This document shows positions 1 through 6,016 of a stretch of DNA of 40,150 nucleotides, piece after piece. The position numbers were made by a program, and so were the translations under genes. Numbering within the stretch: position 1 is the first letter of the stretch; the number at the start of each line of letters is the position of its first letter. Where the stretch lies: positions 1-40,150 of the IMG/VR virus record IMGVR_UViG_3300047508_000077. One strand, given 5' to 3'. The notes below the pieces were generated by a model. The model did not search any database, was not told where the DNA came from, and worked only from the letters and a program-made list of their open reading frames with translations. This DNA comes from a virus.

Positions 1-31
1 ACTTTTCATTCCGAAATTGCAAAAATTCGAC
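1..31. repeat. Left copy of 31-bp terminal direct repeat
   Basis: The first 31 bases are identical to the last 31 (40120-40150). The repeat is as long as it can be within the window. It most simply marks a circular or circularly permuted molecule whose assembly ends overlap, so reading from 40119 back into position 1 gives continuous phage sequence. A true short terminal repeat of the virion is possible but less likely at this length. Confidence 0.95.
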
Positions 32-297
32 CGCGCGCGCCTCGCGCCGCCCGTGGGTGAAACTTTTTCACCCCGCCCCGGTTGCCCGCCGCCCCATGAA
101 TCGCGGCAATTGGCGAAGCAATTGCCGCGATCCGACCGAGCCGCCGAAGCAAGCAAGCGCGGCGCGGAGTCGTGACGGCTCGCGACGACGCGTCGCGCGA
201 GCGTTGCCGCGGCGGTAACCGTAGGGATGGATGCCCTTTGAATATTTGCGAGGCATGTGCCAAAACCCCACGGCTTGCCGAGCGGCGATATGGTCAT
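1..297 (-). CDS. Possible small gene crossing the contig junction
   Basis: An open frame starts with ATG at 297-295, overlapping the TGA of the kinase-HNH gene as ATGA. It stays open to position 1. If the 31-bp repeat is collapsed it continues from 40119 to a TGA at 40101-40099, which again overlaps the ATG of the ParB-like gene as ATGA. The joined frame is 105 codons. ATGA junctions on both sides match the way this genome links its genes, which is the main evidence. The protein is basic and low in complexity and I recognise no domain. Other frames here (68-313 and 6-263) are also open, and the DNA contains strong inverted repeats, so the stretch could instead be a noncoding packaging or regulatory region. 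Confidence 0.35.
   Translation of the reverse strand, partial: MTISPLGKPWGFGTCLANIQRASIPTVTAAATLARRVVASRHDSAPRLLASAARSDRGNCFANCRDSWGGGQPGRGEKVSPTGGARRARSNFCNFGMKS
55..73. repeat. Perfect 8-3-8 inverted repeat
   Basis: GGGTGAAA and TTTCACCC flank a three-base spacer. It lies between the kinase-HNH gene and the ParB-like gene, just upstream of the modification and packaging genes on the minus strand. An operator, or part of a terminase recognition region, would both fit. Nothing here decides between them. Confidence 0.5.
100..131. repeat. Perfect 12-bp stem-loop, possible packaging-site element
   Basis: ATCGCGGCAATT and its exact complement AATTGCCGCGAT flank an eight-base loop. There is no T-run on either side, so it is not a standard terminator. 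Its position between an HNH gene and the terminase cluster is where cos or pac sites often sit, but that function is inference. Confidence 0.5.
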
Positions 298-1076
298 CGT
301 TGCCATGATTCACGCGCCGTCTTCACGCCGTGACAGTGTACGCAAAGCGACTGCCAGTTGTGTTGCGACCAGAACAAGTGGGCGTCGCCGCGGTGCGGTG
401 TGATGTGGTCGAGCACGCTCGCCGCTTCGCGCCTGCACATGTTGCACACGGGATGGTGACGCATGAACCAACGCCGCGCGCTTTGGAAGCGGCGGTTGTT
501 GGACTGTAGCGACGCGTGCTTCGTGCCGCGCGCGCCGATGTCTTGATGCTCGGCACAACAACCGTGCGCGACTGCATAGGCGGCGCAGTGCGGCATACGG
601 CACTCGGTCACCGCGGCGTGCGGTGCATGACGGTGAGCGCCGCGGCTTATGCGTTGCACATCGTCGAAGCCCTCGGCACGCAAACCCACGTCGGTGAACC
701 CGCGTGCCGCGGCGTGCATATCACGCACGCGGTCGAGCGGTACTGGATGGTCACGGTTGATCTGCGCTTGCTCGCACTGCTCGACGTCGGCATCAAAGAC
801 CACGGCAACCACGCGCGCATAGCACGCACGCGCGGCGTCGATGGCTTGTCGCCGGATACGTTCGTTGACCGCGCACGAATCGAGAATCACGCGCTCGCCA
901 TGTGCGAGCAACGAGCGGATCTCACTGAAGATCCACTCGAAGAATTCGCCGATGGCGCGGCGGTCGTCGACGATGGCGCGCAATGGATCGGTGCTTACCA
1001 CGCGTGCGGGCTGCGACATCGCCCATGTGCTCTTGCCCGATCCAGGCGCGCCGATGGTAACGACGAGCTCACTCAT
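294..1076 (-). CDS. P-loop polynucleotide-kinase-like / HNH endonuclease fusion
   Basis: 260 residues. Residues 1-130 look like an AAA_33/T4-PNK-type kinase. They have a Walker A GAPGSGKST at 9-17, an acidic strand end VILDS near 63-67, and a lid-like INRDHPVP at 106-113. Residues 159-177 hold several Cys and His. Residues 205-255 form an HNH nuclease with C211xxC214, the D223-H224 pair, N240 and C245xxC248-H249. Kinases of this family phosphorylate 5' ends, and HNH proteins beside terminases are needed for packaging in cos phages such as HK97. Having both on one chain suggests DNA-end processing. The ATG overlaps the previous stop by 8 nt. On the circle this gene lies just upstream of the terminase cluster. 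The domains are clear; the joint role is inferred. Confidence 0.85.
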   Translation of the reverse strand: MSELVVTIGAPGSGKSTWAMSQPARVVSTDPLRAIVDDRRAIGEFFEWIFSEIRSLLAHGERVILDSCAVNERIRRQAIDAARACYARVVAVVFDADVEQCEQAQINRDHPVPLDRVRDMHAAARGFTDVGLRAEGFDDVQRISRGAHRHAPHAAVTECRMPHCAAYAVAHGCCAEHQDIGARGTKHASLQSNNRRFQSARRWFMRHHPVCNMCRREAASVLDHITPHRGDAHLFWSQHNWQSLCVHCHGVKTARESWQR

Positions 1077-1356
1077 ACGTCGACCGCGGATGATGCTCGA
1101 TGACGCGCGTTCCCGATTCTTCGAGACGACGCCATCGTGTGAATTTGACGCCGCCGAGCGACGGTGTGCTCGGCTCGCCGATCAATTGCAGTTGTGGAGG
1201 GCGCGCGAGCATGATCGACTTCACGCGCCCCGTGTTGGTTTCTGGTAATGCCGCGCCGCCGCTCACGAGTGCGGTCGCCATCGCGCTATGGACGTAACGG
1301 ATGTGCAAGCCACTCGAAGAGACTACGGCGACGCGTTGATGGTATGCGAGGTTCAA
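1069..1356 (-). CDS. Conserved small phage protein, unknown function
   Basis: 95 residues from a TTG at 1356-1354 that overlaps the TGA of the upstream gene as TTGA. There is no clear Shine-Dalgarno, so translational coupling is likely. The N-terminal half is hydrophobic and beta-rich (VAVVSSSGLHIRYVHSAMAT). The C-terminal half contains IGEPSTPSLGGVKFTRW and ends with EHHPRSTYE. I recognise it as a type of small hypothetical protein that recurs in phages, but no function is known to me. It ends 8 nt inside the kinase-HNH gene, which makes co-expression likely. Confidence 0.75.
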   Translation of the reverse strand: MNLAYHQRVAVVSSSGLHIRYVHSAMATALVSGGAALPETNTGRVKSIMLARPPQLQLIGEPSTPSLGGVKFTRWRRLEESGTRVIEHHPRSTYE

Positions 1357-1844
1357 AAGGATTTGGGTTGAGCGCCGCCGCTTCCGCTTCCAGGTAGCGT
1401 GTTATCGACGCCCGTTCCCGCGTCGACGATGAGCCAACGCGCACCGACGCCGACAACCCAGATCAGAATTGCGTATTTGCCCGTCGTCGACGGCGGCAAC
1501 GGGGGCCAAACCGTTCCAGGCGGCAATGCAATCGGATGCTCGGGCTCGCCTGGAATGACGATGGGGTTTGAGACTTCGGGCGGAATCACAATCGGTTGTG
1601 TGGGCTCTCCAGGCTTCGGCCAAACGCCGGGAAGCGGCGGAAGCACAATCGGATGCGACGGGCCGACGCCGCCGCCCGAAATCGGATGCGATGGACGAGC
1701 GCCGCCGCCTGGAAGTGAGTTATCAGGGCGACCGCCGCCGAATTGCGGCGGCAACGAGTTGTCAGGGCGACCGCCGAAACCCGGAAGCGAATTATCGGGA
1801 TATTCGCCGCCGCTTCCGCCGACCGGATAGATGTAAGCGAGCAT
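1353..1844 (-). CDS. Pro/Gly-rich repeat protein, unknown function
   Basis: 163 residues. The first 110 are low-complexity repeats built on PDNSLP with GGGRP spacers and later on PSHPI, QPIVIPP and NPIVIPG units. The C-terminal part (about 120-163) is more globular, with YAILIWVVGVGARWLIVDAG, which looks like a beta-hairpin domain. The start is ATG 1844 with an AAAGGAA ribosome binding site. It is the first gene after a candidate promoter at 1964-1993 and is translationally coupled to the next gene. Similar repeat proteins occur in other phages; I know no function. It has no signal peptide or membrane segment I would trust. Confidence 0.75.
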   Translation of the reverse strand: MLAYIYPVGGSGGEYPDNSLPGFGGRPDNSLPPQFGGGRPDNSLPGGGARPSHPISGGGVGPSHPIVLPPLPGVWPKPGEPTQPIVIPPEVSNPIVIPGEPEHPIALPPGTVWPPLPPSTTGKYAILIWVVGVGARWLIVDAGTGVDNTLPGSGSGGAQPKSF

Positions 1845-1963
1845 TTTTGCTTGTTCCTTTCAAAAAAGAGCTTTTTGTCGTTTGGTGACACGCATGGCGA
1901 GCGTGAAAGAGGCGGGATGCTATTGCTTTTGTGTTAACGCCTTGTCCCACACGGCGTGCGCCC

Positions 1964-1993
1964 ATGATACACGCAAAATCGGGCACGGTACAA
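1964..1993 (-). promoter_or_regulatory. Candidate sigma70-type promoter
   Basis: On the minus strand TTGTAC (1993-1988) and TATCAT (1969-1964) are separated by 18 bases, with TG directly before the -10. It sits downstream of the terminator at 2085-2116 and about 120 bases before the ATG at 1844, so it would restart transcription toward the Pro/Gly-rich gene, the kinase-HNH gene and possibly the late operon. The match is moderate. Confidence 0.4.
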
Positions 1994-2037
1994 TGGGTCG
2001 TTCCCTTTCGGGTTCGTTAGCGATGCACACAAGCGGC

Positions 2038-2070
2038 AAGAGCCGCGCTTTCGTCGAGAGCGCGGCTCTT
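2038..2070. terminator. Perfect 12-bp hairpin, possible second terminator
   Basis: AAGAGCCGCGCT pairs with AGCGCGGCTCTT around a nine-base loop. Only the plus-strand side is followed by a T-biased stretch (GTTGTGTTT), yet no plus-strand gene is evident. It may block antisense transcription, or act as a backup structure behind the terminator at 2085-2116. Confidence 0.4.
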
Positions 2071-2084
2071 GTTGTGTTTGGAGC

Positions 2085-2116
2085 AAAAAAAAGAGCGGCT
2101 CGCCGAAGCAAGCCGC
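2085..2116 (-). terminator. Intrinsic terminator with UUCG tetraloop
   Basis: On the minus strand GCGGCTTGC-TTCG-GCGAGCCGC forms a nine-pair stem with one G-T wobble and a C(UUCG)G loop, followed by a T-run (eight A on the plus strand, 2085-2092). It lies 50 bases after the stop of the gene ending at 2166 and is a strong factor-independent terminator. Confidence 0.88.
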
Positions 2117-2165
2117 CCGCAAAACCCAAGAGGGGCGACGAAAAATCGCGCCGTCACCCCCCCTG

Positions 2166-2630
2166 CTATTTGATCGCGTCGAGCCATTGCCGCTCGGCGG
2201 CACCGCTCGATTGCGTCGGCGTCGACGCGCGAATCCAGCTATCCTCGCCGCGGCGACCGCGGTTGGGGTTGAGCACGAGGTCGATCACCGCGAGCGACGC
2301 CGCCATCGTCACGCGGCAACCCGTTTCGCTCGGCGCGAGCGTGAAGGTCGCGCCCGTCATCGTGAGCCCGTTATGTCCGCGCGTGTCGGTCGTGTATTTG
2401 AGCAAAAACGGCTTCGCCTTTTTCCCAAACGTGGCGTACACCATCGGTTGCCCGTTATAGCCGAATTGCAGCACGCCGCCCGCGGCGTCGCTTGCCGTGA
2501 TCGTGAAGCTCGCCGCGGTCATCTGCTGCACGATTGCCGGAAAGACTTCGGAGCACGGCTTTGCGAAGTCGCGCGACTCGGCGGCACCGAGCGCGCCGAG
2601 TGAGAGAAAAAACAGAGCGGCGCTTTTCAT
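2166..2630 (-). CDS. Predicted secreted or periplasmic protein, unknown function
   Basis: 154 residues. Residues 1-19 form a typical signal peptide: a Lys, the hydrophobic AALFFLSLGALG, and a probable signal peptidase I site after AAES or nearby. No lipobox Cys is seen. The mature part is beta-rich, with two Cys (in KPCSEV and ETGCRV) that could form a disulfide. Its ATG follows the upstream TAA with no gap. With that gene it forms a two-gene unit flanked by terminators at 3619 and 2085. The layout suggests an accessory (moron) gene acting in the host envelope, for example in superinfection exclusion or fitness. A role in lysis cannot be excluded. Function is not assigned. Confidence 0.75.
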   Translation of the reverse strand: MKSAALFFLSLGALGAAESRDFAKPCSEVFPAIVQQMTAASFTITASDAAGGVLQFGYNGQPMVYATFGKKAKPFLLKYTTDTRGHNGLTMTGATFTLAPSETGCRVTMAASLAVIDLVLNPNRGRRGEDSWIRASTPTQSSGAAERQWLDAIK

Positions 2631-3524
2631 TTACTTCACCGCCTTTCCGAGCGCGAGCTCGAAGCCGTGATCGCCGACCGCGGTCGCCGTGAGCGAGAGC
2701 TTTTCGCCGTTCCAACCCATCTCGCGGAGCAAGCGCGTTACGCGCACTCGCGGATGACCGTTGAGCCGCTTGATTGCGACGCCGCTTTTGCCCTTCGCTT
2801 TCGACGCGTCGATTTTGATCGACTTGCCGTCGACCGTGATCGTGAAGTACGCCATGCCCTCGACGCGCGCCGCGGCGGCGTTGCCGAAGTAGAGCCGACC
2901 GCGCGTGTTGAGCGAAACGGTGAGCGCGCCGTCGTCGGCGACCGCGACTTTCTTCGCGGCTTTCGCTTTTTCCTTCACGGCGACTTTCTTCGCCGCCGCT
3001 TTCTTCACCGCCGCTCTCGCCGCGGCTTTGGTTTCCTTCGAGGGCGGCGTCGGCACGGCGTTTGCCGCTTCGATTTTCTTCGTGTCGGCGGCGTGCGCGG
3101 CGGCGGCGAGCTTCGCTTTCTTCGCACACGCATTCTCGTGCACGCGGCGAGCGCGGCCCTTGTTTGCGCCTTCGAATTCGCTCTTGCCGCAATAGCGGCA
3201 CGCGTCGAAGGTCGTCTCGGTCGGCGCGGTGACCGCGGCGCTCGCTTTCTCGCACTCAGGGCAACCCGCTTTGACTTCGGCGTGACCGTTGTCGAAGTGA
3301 TCGTTTTGCAGAGTCGCGCGGTCGAAGCACTCACGGCAGAGATTCAGACCGCCGTATCCGTTTGCCTCGCTCCAGGTCGAGAGCTTGCCGCACGCGTGGC
3401 ATTTTTGCGGTTGATTGAAGCGCGAAAAATTCGCCATCTTGCGCGGCTTGCGCGCCGTCGCGGGCGCGAGCAGAGCTTCGACCTTTTCAACTACCGTCTT
3501 CGTTTTCTTCGTTGTCGTTTTCAT
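2631..3524 (-). CDS. Multi-zinc-knuckle protein with histone-like Lys/Ala-rich linker
   Basis: 297 residues. The N-terminus is Lys-rich. CHACG (42-46) and LCRECF (about 62-67) make one CxxC-CxxC zinc ribbon; CPEC near 88 and CRYC near 109, followed by H and C (RRVHENAC), make further sites. Residues about 134-195 are nearly all Ala and Lys, like the tails of histone H1-like proteins. The last 100 residues look like a folded domain that ends in FELALG. The start has AAGGAAACGAA before ATG. It is probably a nucleic-acid-binding protein. It leads the terminator-flanked unit with the secreted protein, behind an inverted repeat at 3551-3569. I do not recognise the C-terminal domain. Confidence 0.75.
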   Translation of the reverse strand: MKTTTKKTKTVVEKVEALLAPATARKPRKMANFSRFNQPQKCHACGKLSTWSEANGYGGLNLCRECFDRATLQNDHFDNGHAEVKAGCPECEKASAAVTAPTETTFDACRYCGKSEFEGANKGRARRVHENACAKKAKLAAAAHAADTKKIEAANAVPTPPSKETKAAARAAVKKAAAKKVAVKEKAKAAKKVAVADDGALTVSLNTRGRLYFGNAAAARVEGMAYFTITVDGKSIKIDASKAKGKSGVAIKRLNGHPRVRVTRLLREMGWNGEKLSLTATAVGDHGFELALGKAVK

Positions 3525-3550
3525 TTCGTTTCCTTATTTACTAAAGTACT

Positions 3551-3569
3551 GCTATACAACAAGTATAGC
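3551..3569. promoter_or_regulatory. Inverted repeat, candidate operator
   Basis: GCTATAC and GTATAGC flank five bases (7-5-7, perfect arms). On the minus strand it contains TATACT, a possible -10, but I find no convincing -35 at a proper distance. It lies about 30 bases before the ATG at 3524 and after the terminator at 3619-3649, so it is well placed to control the two-gene unit 3524-2166. Confidence 0.45.
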
Positions 3570-3618
3570 GGGCGCAAGTGGGCAAAAACTCGAGCCCGAG
3601 CTCGCCATTTCACCCACG

Positions 3619-3649
3619 AAAAAGCCCGCGCTTTTGAGGGCGCGGGCTT
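3619..3649 (-). terminator. Intrinsic terminator ending the small-gene cassette
   Basis: On the minus strand AAGCCCGCGC pairs perfectly with GCGCGGGCTT around an eight-base loop and runs into a T-stretch (A at 3619-3623 on the plus strand). It lies 36 bases after the stop of the gene ending at 3685 and closes the early block. Confidence 0.9.
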
Positions 3650-3684
3650 CAACAACAAAACGAAACGATAAACGACTACCCCGA

Positions 3685-4053
3685 TTATAGCCCGCCGAGC
3701 GAGAGCCGCTCGCACCGCGTGCCGTGCAGATAGAAGAGCCGACGGTTGCCGTCGATGACGACTTTCGCCGCGGCGGCGCGCAACAAGAGATCCTCGAAAG
3801 ATCGCGTCACGGTGACGCCGACCGGAACGACGATGCAAACCTCGCGCTCGGCGCGGCGCGCCGCCCAGTAGTTGCGCATCCGCACCGACACTTCGACGCG
3901 CTCCGCGGTCGACATCGATTTTCGACCGCGGCGTTTCGGTTTCGGCTTGCCCACGACTTGCACGACGAGTAACCGCGTGATCGCGGCGTCGACGCGTTTG
4001 AGCTCGTCTCGCAATTGGTCAATCATCCGGCAAATCATCGTTTCCAATTTCAT
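3685..4053 (-). CDS. Small basic DNA-binding-like protein, GRKSMS family copy 2
   Basis: 122 residues. Residues 1-35 form an amphipathic helix (MICRMIDQLRDELKRVDAAI). Residues 41-68 carry an AT-hook-like KRRGRKSMS followed by AERVEVSVRMRNYWAARR. About 50 more residues follow, including LLLRAAAAKVVIDGNRRLFY. The first part matches the upstream gene (4050-4289) in both helix and GRKSMS block, so the two are tandem paralogues; this one has an extra C-terminal domain. Its ATG overlaps the upstream TGA as ATGA. The block looks suited to DNA binding, but I know no demonstrated function. It is the last gene before the terminator at 3619-3649. Confidence 0.75.
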   Translation of the reverse strand: MKLETMICRMIDQLRDELKRVDAAITRLLVVQVVGKPKPKRRGRKSMSTAERVEVSVRMRNYWAARRAEREVCIVVPVGVTVTRSFEDLLLRAAAAKVVIDGNRRLFYLHGTRCERLSLGGL

Positions 4054-4289
4054 TGGTTGCCCTCCCCATCATCGCGGCGCTTTTCCCAATAGCGCCGCAT
4101 TCGCGCCGACACTTGGGCGCGCTCGGTTACCGACATGCTCTTTCGTCCGCGCCGCCGCTCCAGGCGTGAAAGCGGCGATTCGTGTTGGAGCTCAACGAGT
4201 GTTTGGATTGCGTGGTCGATGTGCGCGATCTCGTCGCGCAACATGGCGATCATCCGCGCAATGGATTCCTGAAGGTTGCCGTCATTCAA
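4050..4289 (-). CDS. Small basic DNA-binding-like protein, GRKSMS family copy 1
   Basis: 79 residues from TTG 4289-4287, chosen because AAGGGAG lies seven bases upstream; there is no in-frame ATG before residue 13. Residues 8-33 form a helix (IARMIAMLRDEIAHIDHAI), and residues 45-72 hold RRRGRKSMSVTERAQVSARM with YWEKRR after it. It shares layout and many residues with its downstream neighbour, indicating tandem duplication. A more distant relative is the AT-hook protein at 6642-7103. Function is unknown; a small nucleoid-type or regulatory DNA-binding role is a guess. Confidence 0.7.
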   Translation of the reverse strand: MNDGNLQESIARMIAMLRDEIAHIDHAIQTLVELQHESPLSRLERRRGRKSMSVTERAQVSARMRRYWEKRRDDGEGNQ

Positions 4290-4317
4290 TTTGCACTCCC
4301 TTTGTTGGTTCGTGGTG

Positions 4318-4542
4318 CTATGAAGCGTTTGTGCTTTCGCACGTTGGACAAAAAAGCATGTCGCCGACCTTCGGATCTGGCGTGCAGAATACGAGCGGCG
4401 CGTGCCCGCATTCGAGTGTGACGTCGTGCATGTTTTCGACAAACGGTATCGGTCGGTGCGTCGCGACGATCCGGCGTTGATACCGCGGATCGTGGAAGCG
4501 CGGATCGTCGCTCCGCATGATCGGAAAATCCCAGTCGCTCAT
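4318..4542 (-). CDS. Small zinc-ribbon-like protein
   Basis: 74 residues. The ATG overlaps the upstream stop as ATGA. Cys and His are paired in LECGHAP and MLFCPTCEST, which could bind one zinc. The N-terminus is polar (SDWDFPIMRSDDPRFHDPRY). It belongs to a run of tiny CxxC proteins between 4.3 and 6.6 kb. No function is recognisable. Confidence 0.65.
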   Translation of the reverse strand: MSDWDFPIMRSDDPRFHDPRYQRRIVATHRPIPFVENMHDVTLECGHAPLVFCTPDPKVGDMLFCPTCESTNAS

Positions 4543-4835
4543 AATTCCCCTCCACACACGGGACACGGCTTGATCGGCATGTGCTGCGCGCACCACGGGC
4601 ACGGCTCGCCGACCGCAAGCAACGGAATCACGATGCTCGGCGCGTCGTTGACCCGCATGATGAATGCCGCGGCGTTATGCTCCAGGCGCTCACTCACGAT
4701 GTGCACGCCCTCGCGGCTTCCGTAGATCGTCGCCACGACGTCGCCGCCGCGGATTACCTCAACGATGAGATCTTCGCCGCGGTCGGGATGGATGTGCGGT
4801 CGCACTCGAAGGTTGAGCGTGCTGCGCTCGCTCAT
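4539..4835 (-). CDS. Small protein with C-terminal CxxC-CxxC ribbon
   Basis: 98 residues. Residues 1-70 look like a small beta fold (LNLRVRPHIHP, LIVEVIRGGDVVATIYG, AAFIMRVNDAPSIVIPLL). Residues 79-94 hold CPWC and CPVC separated by ten residues, a zinc-ribbon arrangement. The ATG at 4835 overlaps the upstream TGA as ATGA, and its own stop overlaps the next ATG in the same way. The start was placed here because the longer upstream frame overlaps a better-supported small gene. Confidence 0.7.
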   Translation of the reverse strand: MSERSTLNLRVRPHIHPDRGEDLIVEVIRGGDVVATIYGSREGVHIVSERLEHNAAAFIMRVNDAPSIVIPLLAVGEPCPWCAQHMPIKPCPVCGGEL

Positions 4836-4999
4836 AATTCCTCGTGCTGGAGCCCGCCGAAGTCTTCGGCCCATCGCAAGAGGTTGGCGAGCGGTTGCCC
4901 TTTGAATTTCCGCACGATTGGCGCGGCGCGCGTGATGATGCCGCGCGCGTCGGTTTCGACTTCGACCGTGAAGCGCGCGCATGATACCCAGTGTTTCAA
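4832..4999 (-). CDS. Conserved small phage protein, 55 residues, TTG start
   Basis: This gene starts with TTG 4999-4997, overlapping the upstream TGA as TTGA, with GGAG eight bases before it. The protein contains RFTVEVETDARGIITRAAP and IVRKFKGQPLANLLRWAE, a pattern I recognise from small hypothetical phage proteins. It looks like a beta-hairpin followed by a helix. It ends ATGA into the next gene. Function is unknown. The overlaps at both ends and the ribosome site are the evidence that it is real. Confidence 0.72.
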   Translation of the reverse strand: MKHWVSCARFTVEVETDARGIITRAAPIVRKFKGQPLANLLRWAEDFGGLQHEEL

Positions 5000-5208
5000 T
5001 TTCGAATCTCCACAAACGGCACGATGGTCAATCGATGCCCGAAGTGCCGCGGCTCATACATCAAACAACCCGGATTGTGAATCCAGTAAAACTCGTCGCA
5101 CGAGCGGCAATAATCGAACGCCGCGAAGTGTCCGCACTCGCCGCAATGACGATGGAACGCCGCGAGCGTGAGCAGATTATGAATGTGAGCGTCGTCGAGA
5201 AATGGCAT
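4996..5208 (-). CDS. Small zinc-finger-like protein
   Basis: 70 residues from ATG 5208, one base after the upstream stop, with GGAGG further upstream. CGEC and CRSC lie eight residues apart, with nearby His residues and one more Cys (NPGCLMYE), enough for one zinc site. The middle is aromatic (FAAFDYCRSCDEFYWIH). It belongs to the tiny CxxC cassette. Function is unknown. Confidence 0.68.
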   Translation of the reverse strand: MPFLDDAHIHNLLTLAAFHRHCGECGHFAAFDYCRSCDEFYWIHNPGCLMYEPRHFGHRLTIVPFVEIRN

Positions 5209-5209
5209 G

Positions 5210-5491
5210 TTAATTTCGATTCCTCCGCATATTCGGTCGCGCGGCGCGCGTTTCCGCGCGGAGCTCTTCCGCGGTGCCCGCGCCCTGGATCGTGTCGCCG
5301 ACGTTGACGATTTGCAGATAACACAAGCCGCATATCGTCTCGATGTGCGGGATCTCGCGTATCCGGCGTTGACCCGACGGCGCGATCATGAGCGCGCGAC
5401 CGCATCGCGCACACTTGCGGTCGAAGGTCGATCCCGGCACGAGACGCTCCGCATCGGCGAGCGCACACACGAGTACTGCTGGTCGTGACAT
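5210..5491 (-). CDS. Small zinc-ribbon protein
   Basis: 93 residues. The start at ATG 5491 has AGGA upstream. CARCG at 27-31 and CGLC at 54-57, separated by a basic stretch (SGQRRIREIPHIE), form a CxxC-CxxC ribbon. The C-terminus is charged (EELRAETRAARPNMRRNRN). Such ribbons bind nucleic acid or act as partner modules; the actual role is unknown. Confidence 0.7.
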   Translation of the reverse strand: MSRPAVLVCALADAERLVPGSTFDRKCARCGRALMIAPSGQRRIREIPHIETICGLCYLQIVNVGDTIQGAGTAEELRAETRAARPNMRRNRN

Positions 5492-5496
5492 TGGTT

Positions 5497-5730
5497 TTAA
5501 TTCCTCGCTTTCATCGCGACGAAGAGTTGGCACGCGAGCCGCGCGGCTTGCCGCTTCGTCATGTTGGGCGGATCGTCGCCGTCGCCGCCATAGCACGGGC
5601 ATCGGCGCTCCAGATGTGCGACCGATCCGATCTGGAGCCGCAAGCCGCACTCGGCGTGCAACGGATCGGTTGCCCATCGCGCGACGAGCTCGCCGCGCAC
5701 AATCTCTTCCCCGCAAAATCCGCAAACCAT
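5497..5730 (-). CDS. Small conserved zinc-binding phage protein
   Basis: 77 residues. It begins with CGFCGEEI, continues with a His and ECGLRLQIGSVAHLERRCPC, and ends with DPPNMTKRQAARLACQLF. The spacing C-x2-C, H-x2-C, H, C-x-C suggests two zinc sites in a LIM-like or treble-clef fold. I recognise this as a recurring phage protein family without a known function. AAGGCGGCGAAT precedes the ATG. It lies in the same block as the neighbouring ribbons. Confidence 0.75.
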   Translation of the reverse strand: MVCGFCGEEIVRGELVARWATDPLHAECGLRLQIGSVAHLERRCPCYGGDGDDPPNMTKRQAARLACQLFVAMKARN

Positions 5731-5742
5731 ATTCGCCGCCTT

Positions 5743-5946
5743 TCAGATTTGAATATCGCCGACGCGCGGGCACGTTTTCCAGTTGATCTCGGCGTCGACC
5801 GTAAACATGCACGGCGAGTGCGCATCGGCAACGAGCGCGCACTGGTTGCCGCTTGAACCGATCAGCATAAACGGCGACGCGTGCCGCGGTACGTCGGTGC
5901 GGAAAAGAGCATATCCGTAAAACGGGCAATTACGTTCTGCGTCCAT
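5743..5946 (-). CDS. Small Cys-containing protein, unknown
   Basis: 67 residues with a good ribosome site (GGGGGAAAC before ATG). Cysteines occur singly (NCPFYG, QCALVADAHSPCMF, KTCPRVG), so a compact metal-binding or disulfide fold is possible. It follows a GC hairpin at 5970-6002. No family is recognised. Confidence 0.65.
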   Translation of the reverse strand: MDAERNCPFYGYALFRTDVPRHASPFMLIGSSGNQCALVADAHSPCMFTVDAEINWKTCPRVGDIQI

Positions 5947-5961
5947 GTTTCCCCCTGAAGC

Positions 5962-6002
5962 TATAAAACGCGGCGCGAGCCCTACGACGAAACCCGCGCC
6001 GC
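5962..6002 (-). terminator. Hairpin with short T-tract, weak terminator or attenuator
   Basis: On the minus strand GCGGCGCG and CGCGCCGC form an eight-pair stem around a 17-base loop and run into GTTTTAT. The loop is long and the T-run short. The ribosome site of the next gene follows within about 20 bases, so partial termination is more likely than a full stop. Confidence 0.45.
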
Positions 6003-6016
6003 AAGCGCAGAATCGC

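Larger units (their letters stand above)
1845..2165. other. Intergenic region with promoter and terminator elements
   Basis: This 321-base gap separates the secreted-protein gene (stop at 2166) from the Pro/Gly-rich gene (start at 1844). It holds, in minus-strand order, a strong intrinsic terminator, a second perfect hairpin and a candidate promoter. Short frames here have no ribosome site or homology that I can support. Confidence 0.7.

Noticed and set aside
1-31. 31-bp repeat as a true virion terminal repeat
   Set aside because: Exact short overlaps like this usually arise when a circular or permuted genome is assembled. Without end mapping it is better read as a sign of circularity.
516-1103. 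Long plus-strand frames opposite nearly every gene (for example 516-1103, 25918-27468, 35845-37056)
   Set aside because: In very GC-rich DNA the antisense frames stay open by chance. They are Arg/Ala/His-rich, lack ribosome sites and lie opposite genes with clear families.
2038-2070. Evidence for a plus-strand gene ending at this hairpin
   Set aside because: No upstream plus-strand frame has a ribosome site or family pattern. The hairpin is listed without a gene.
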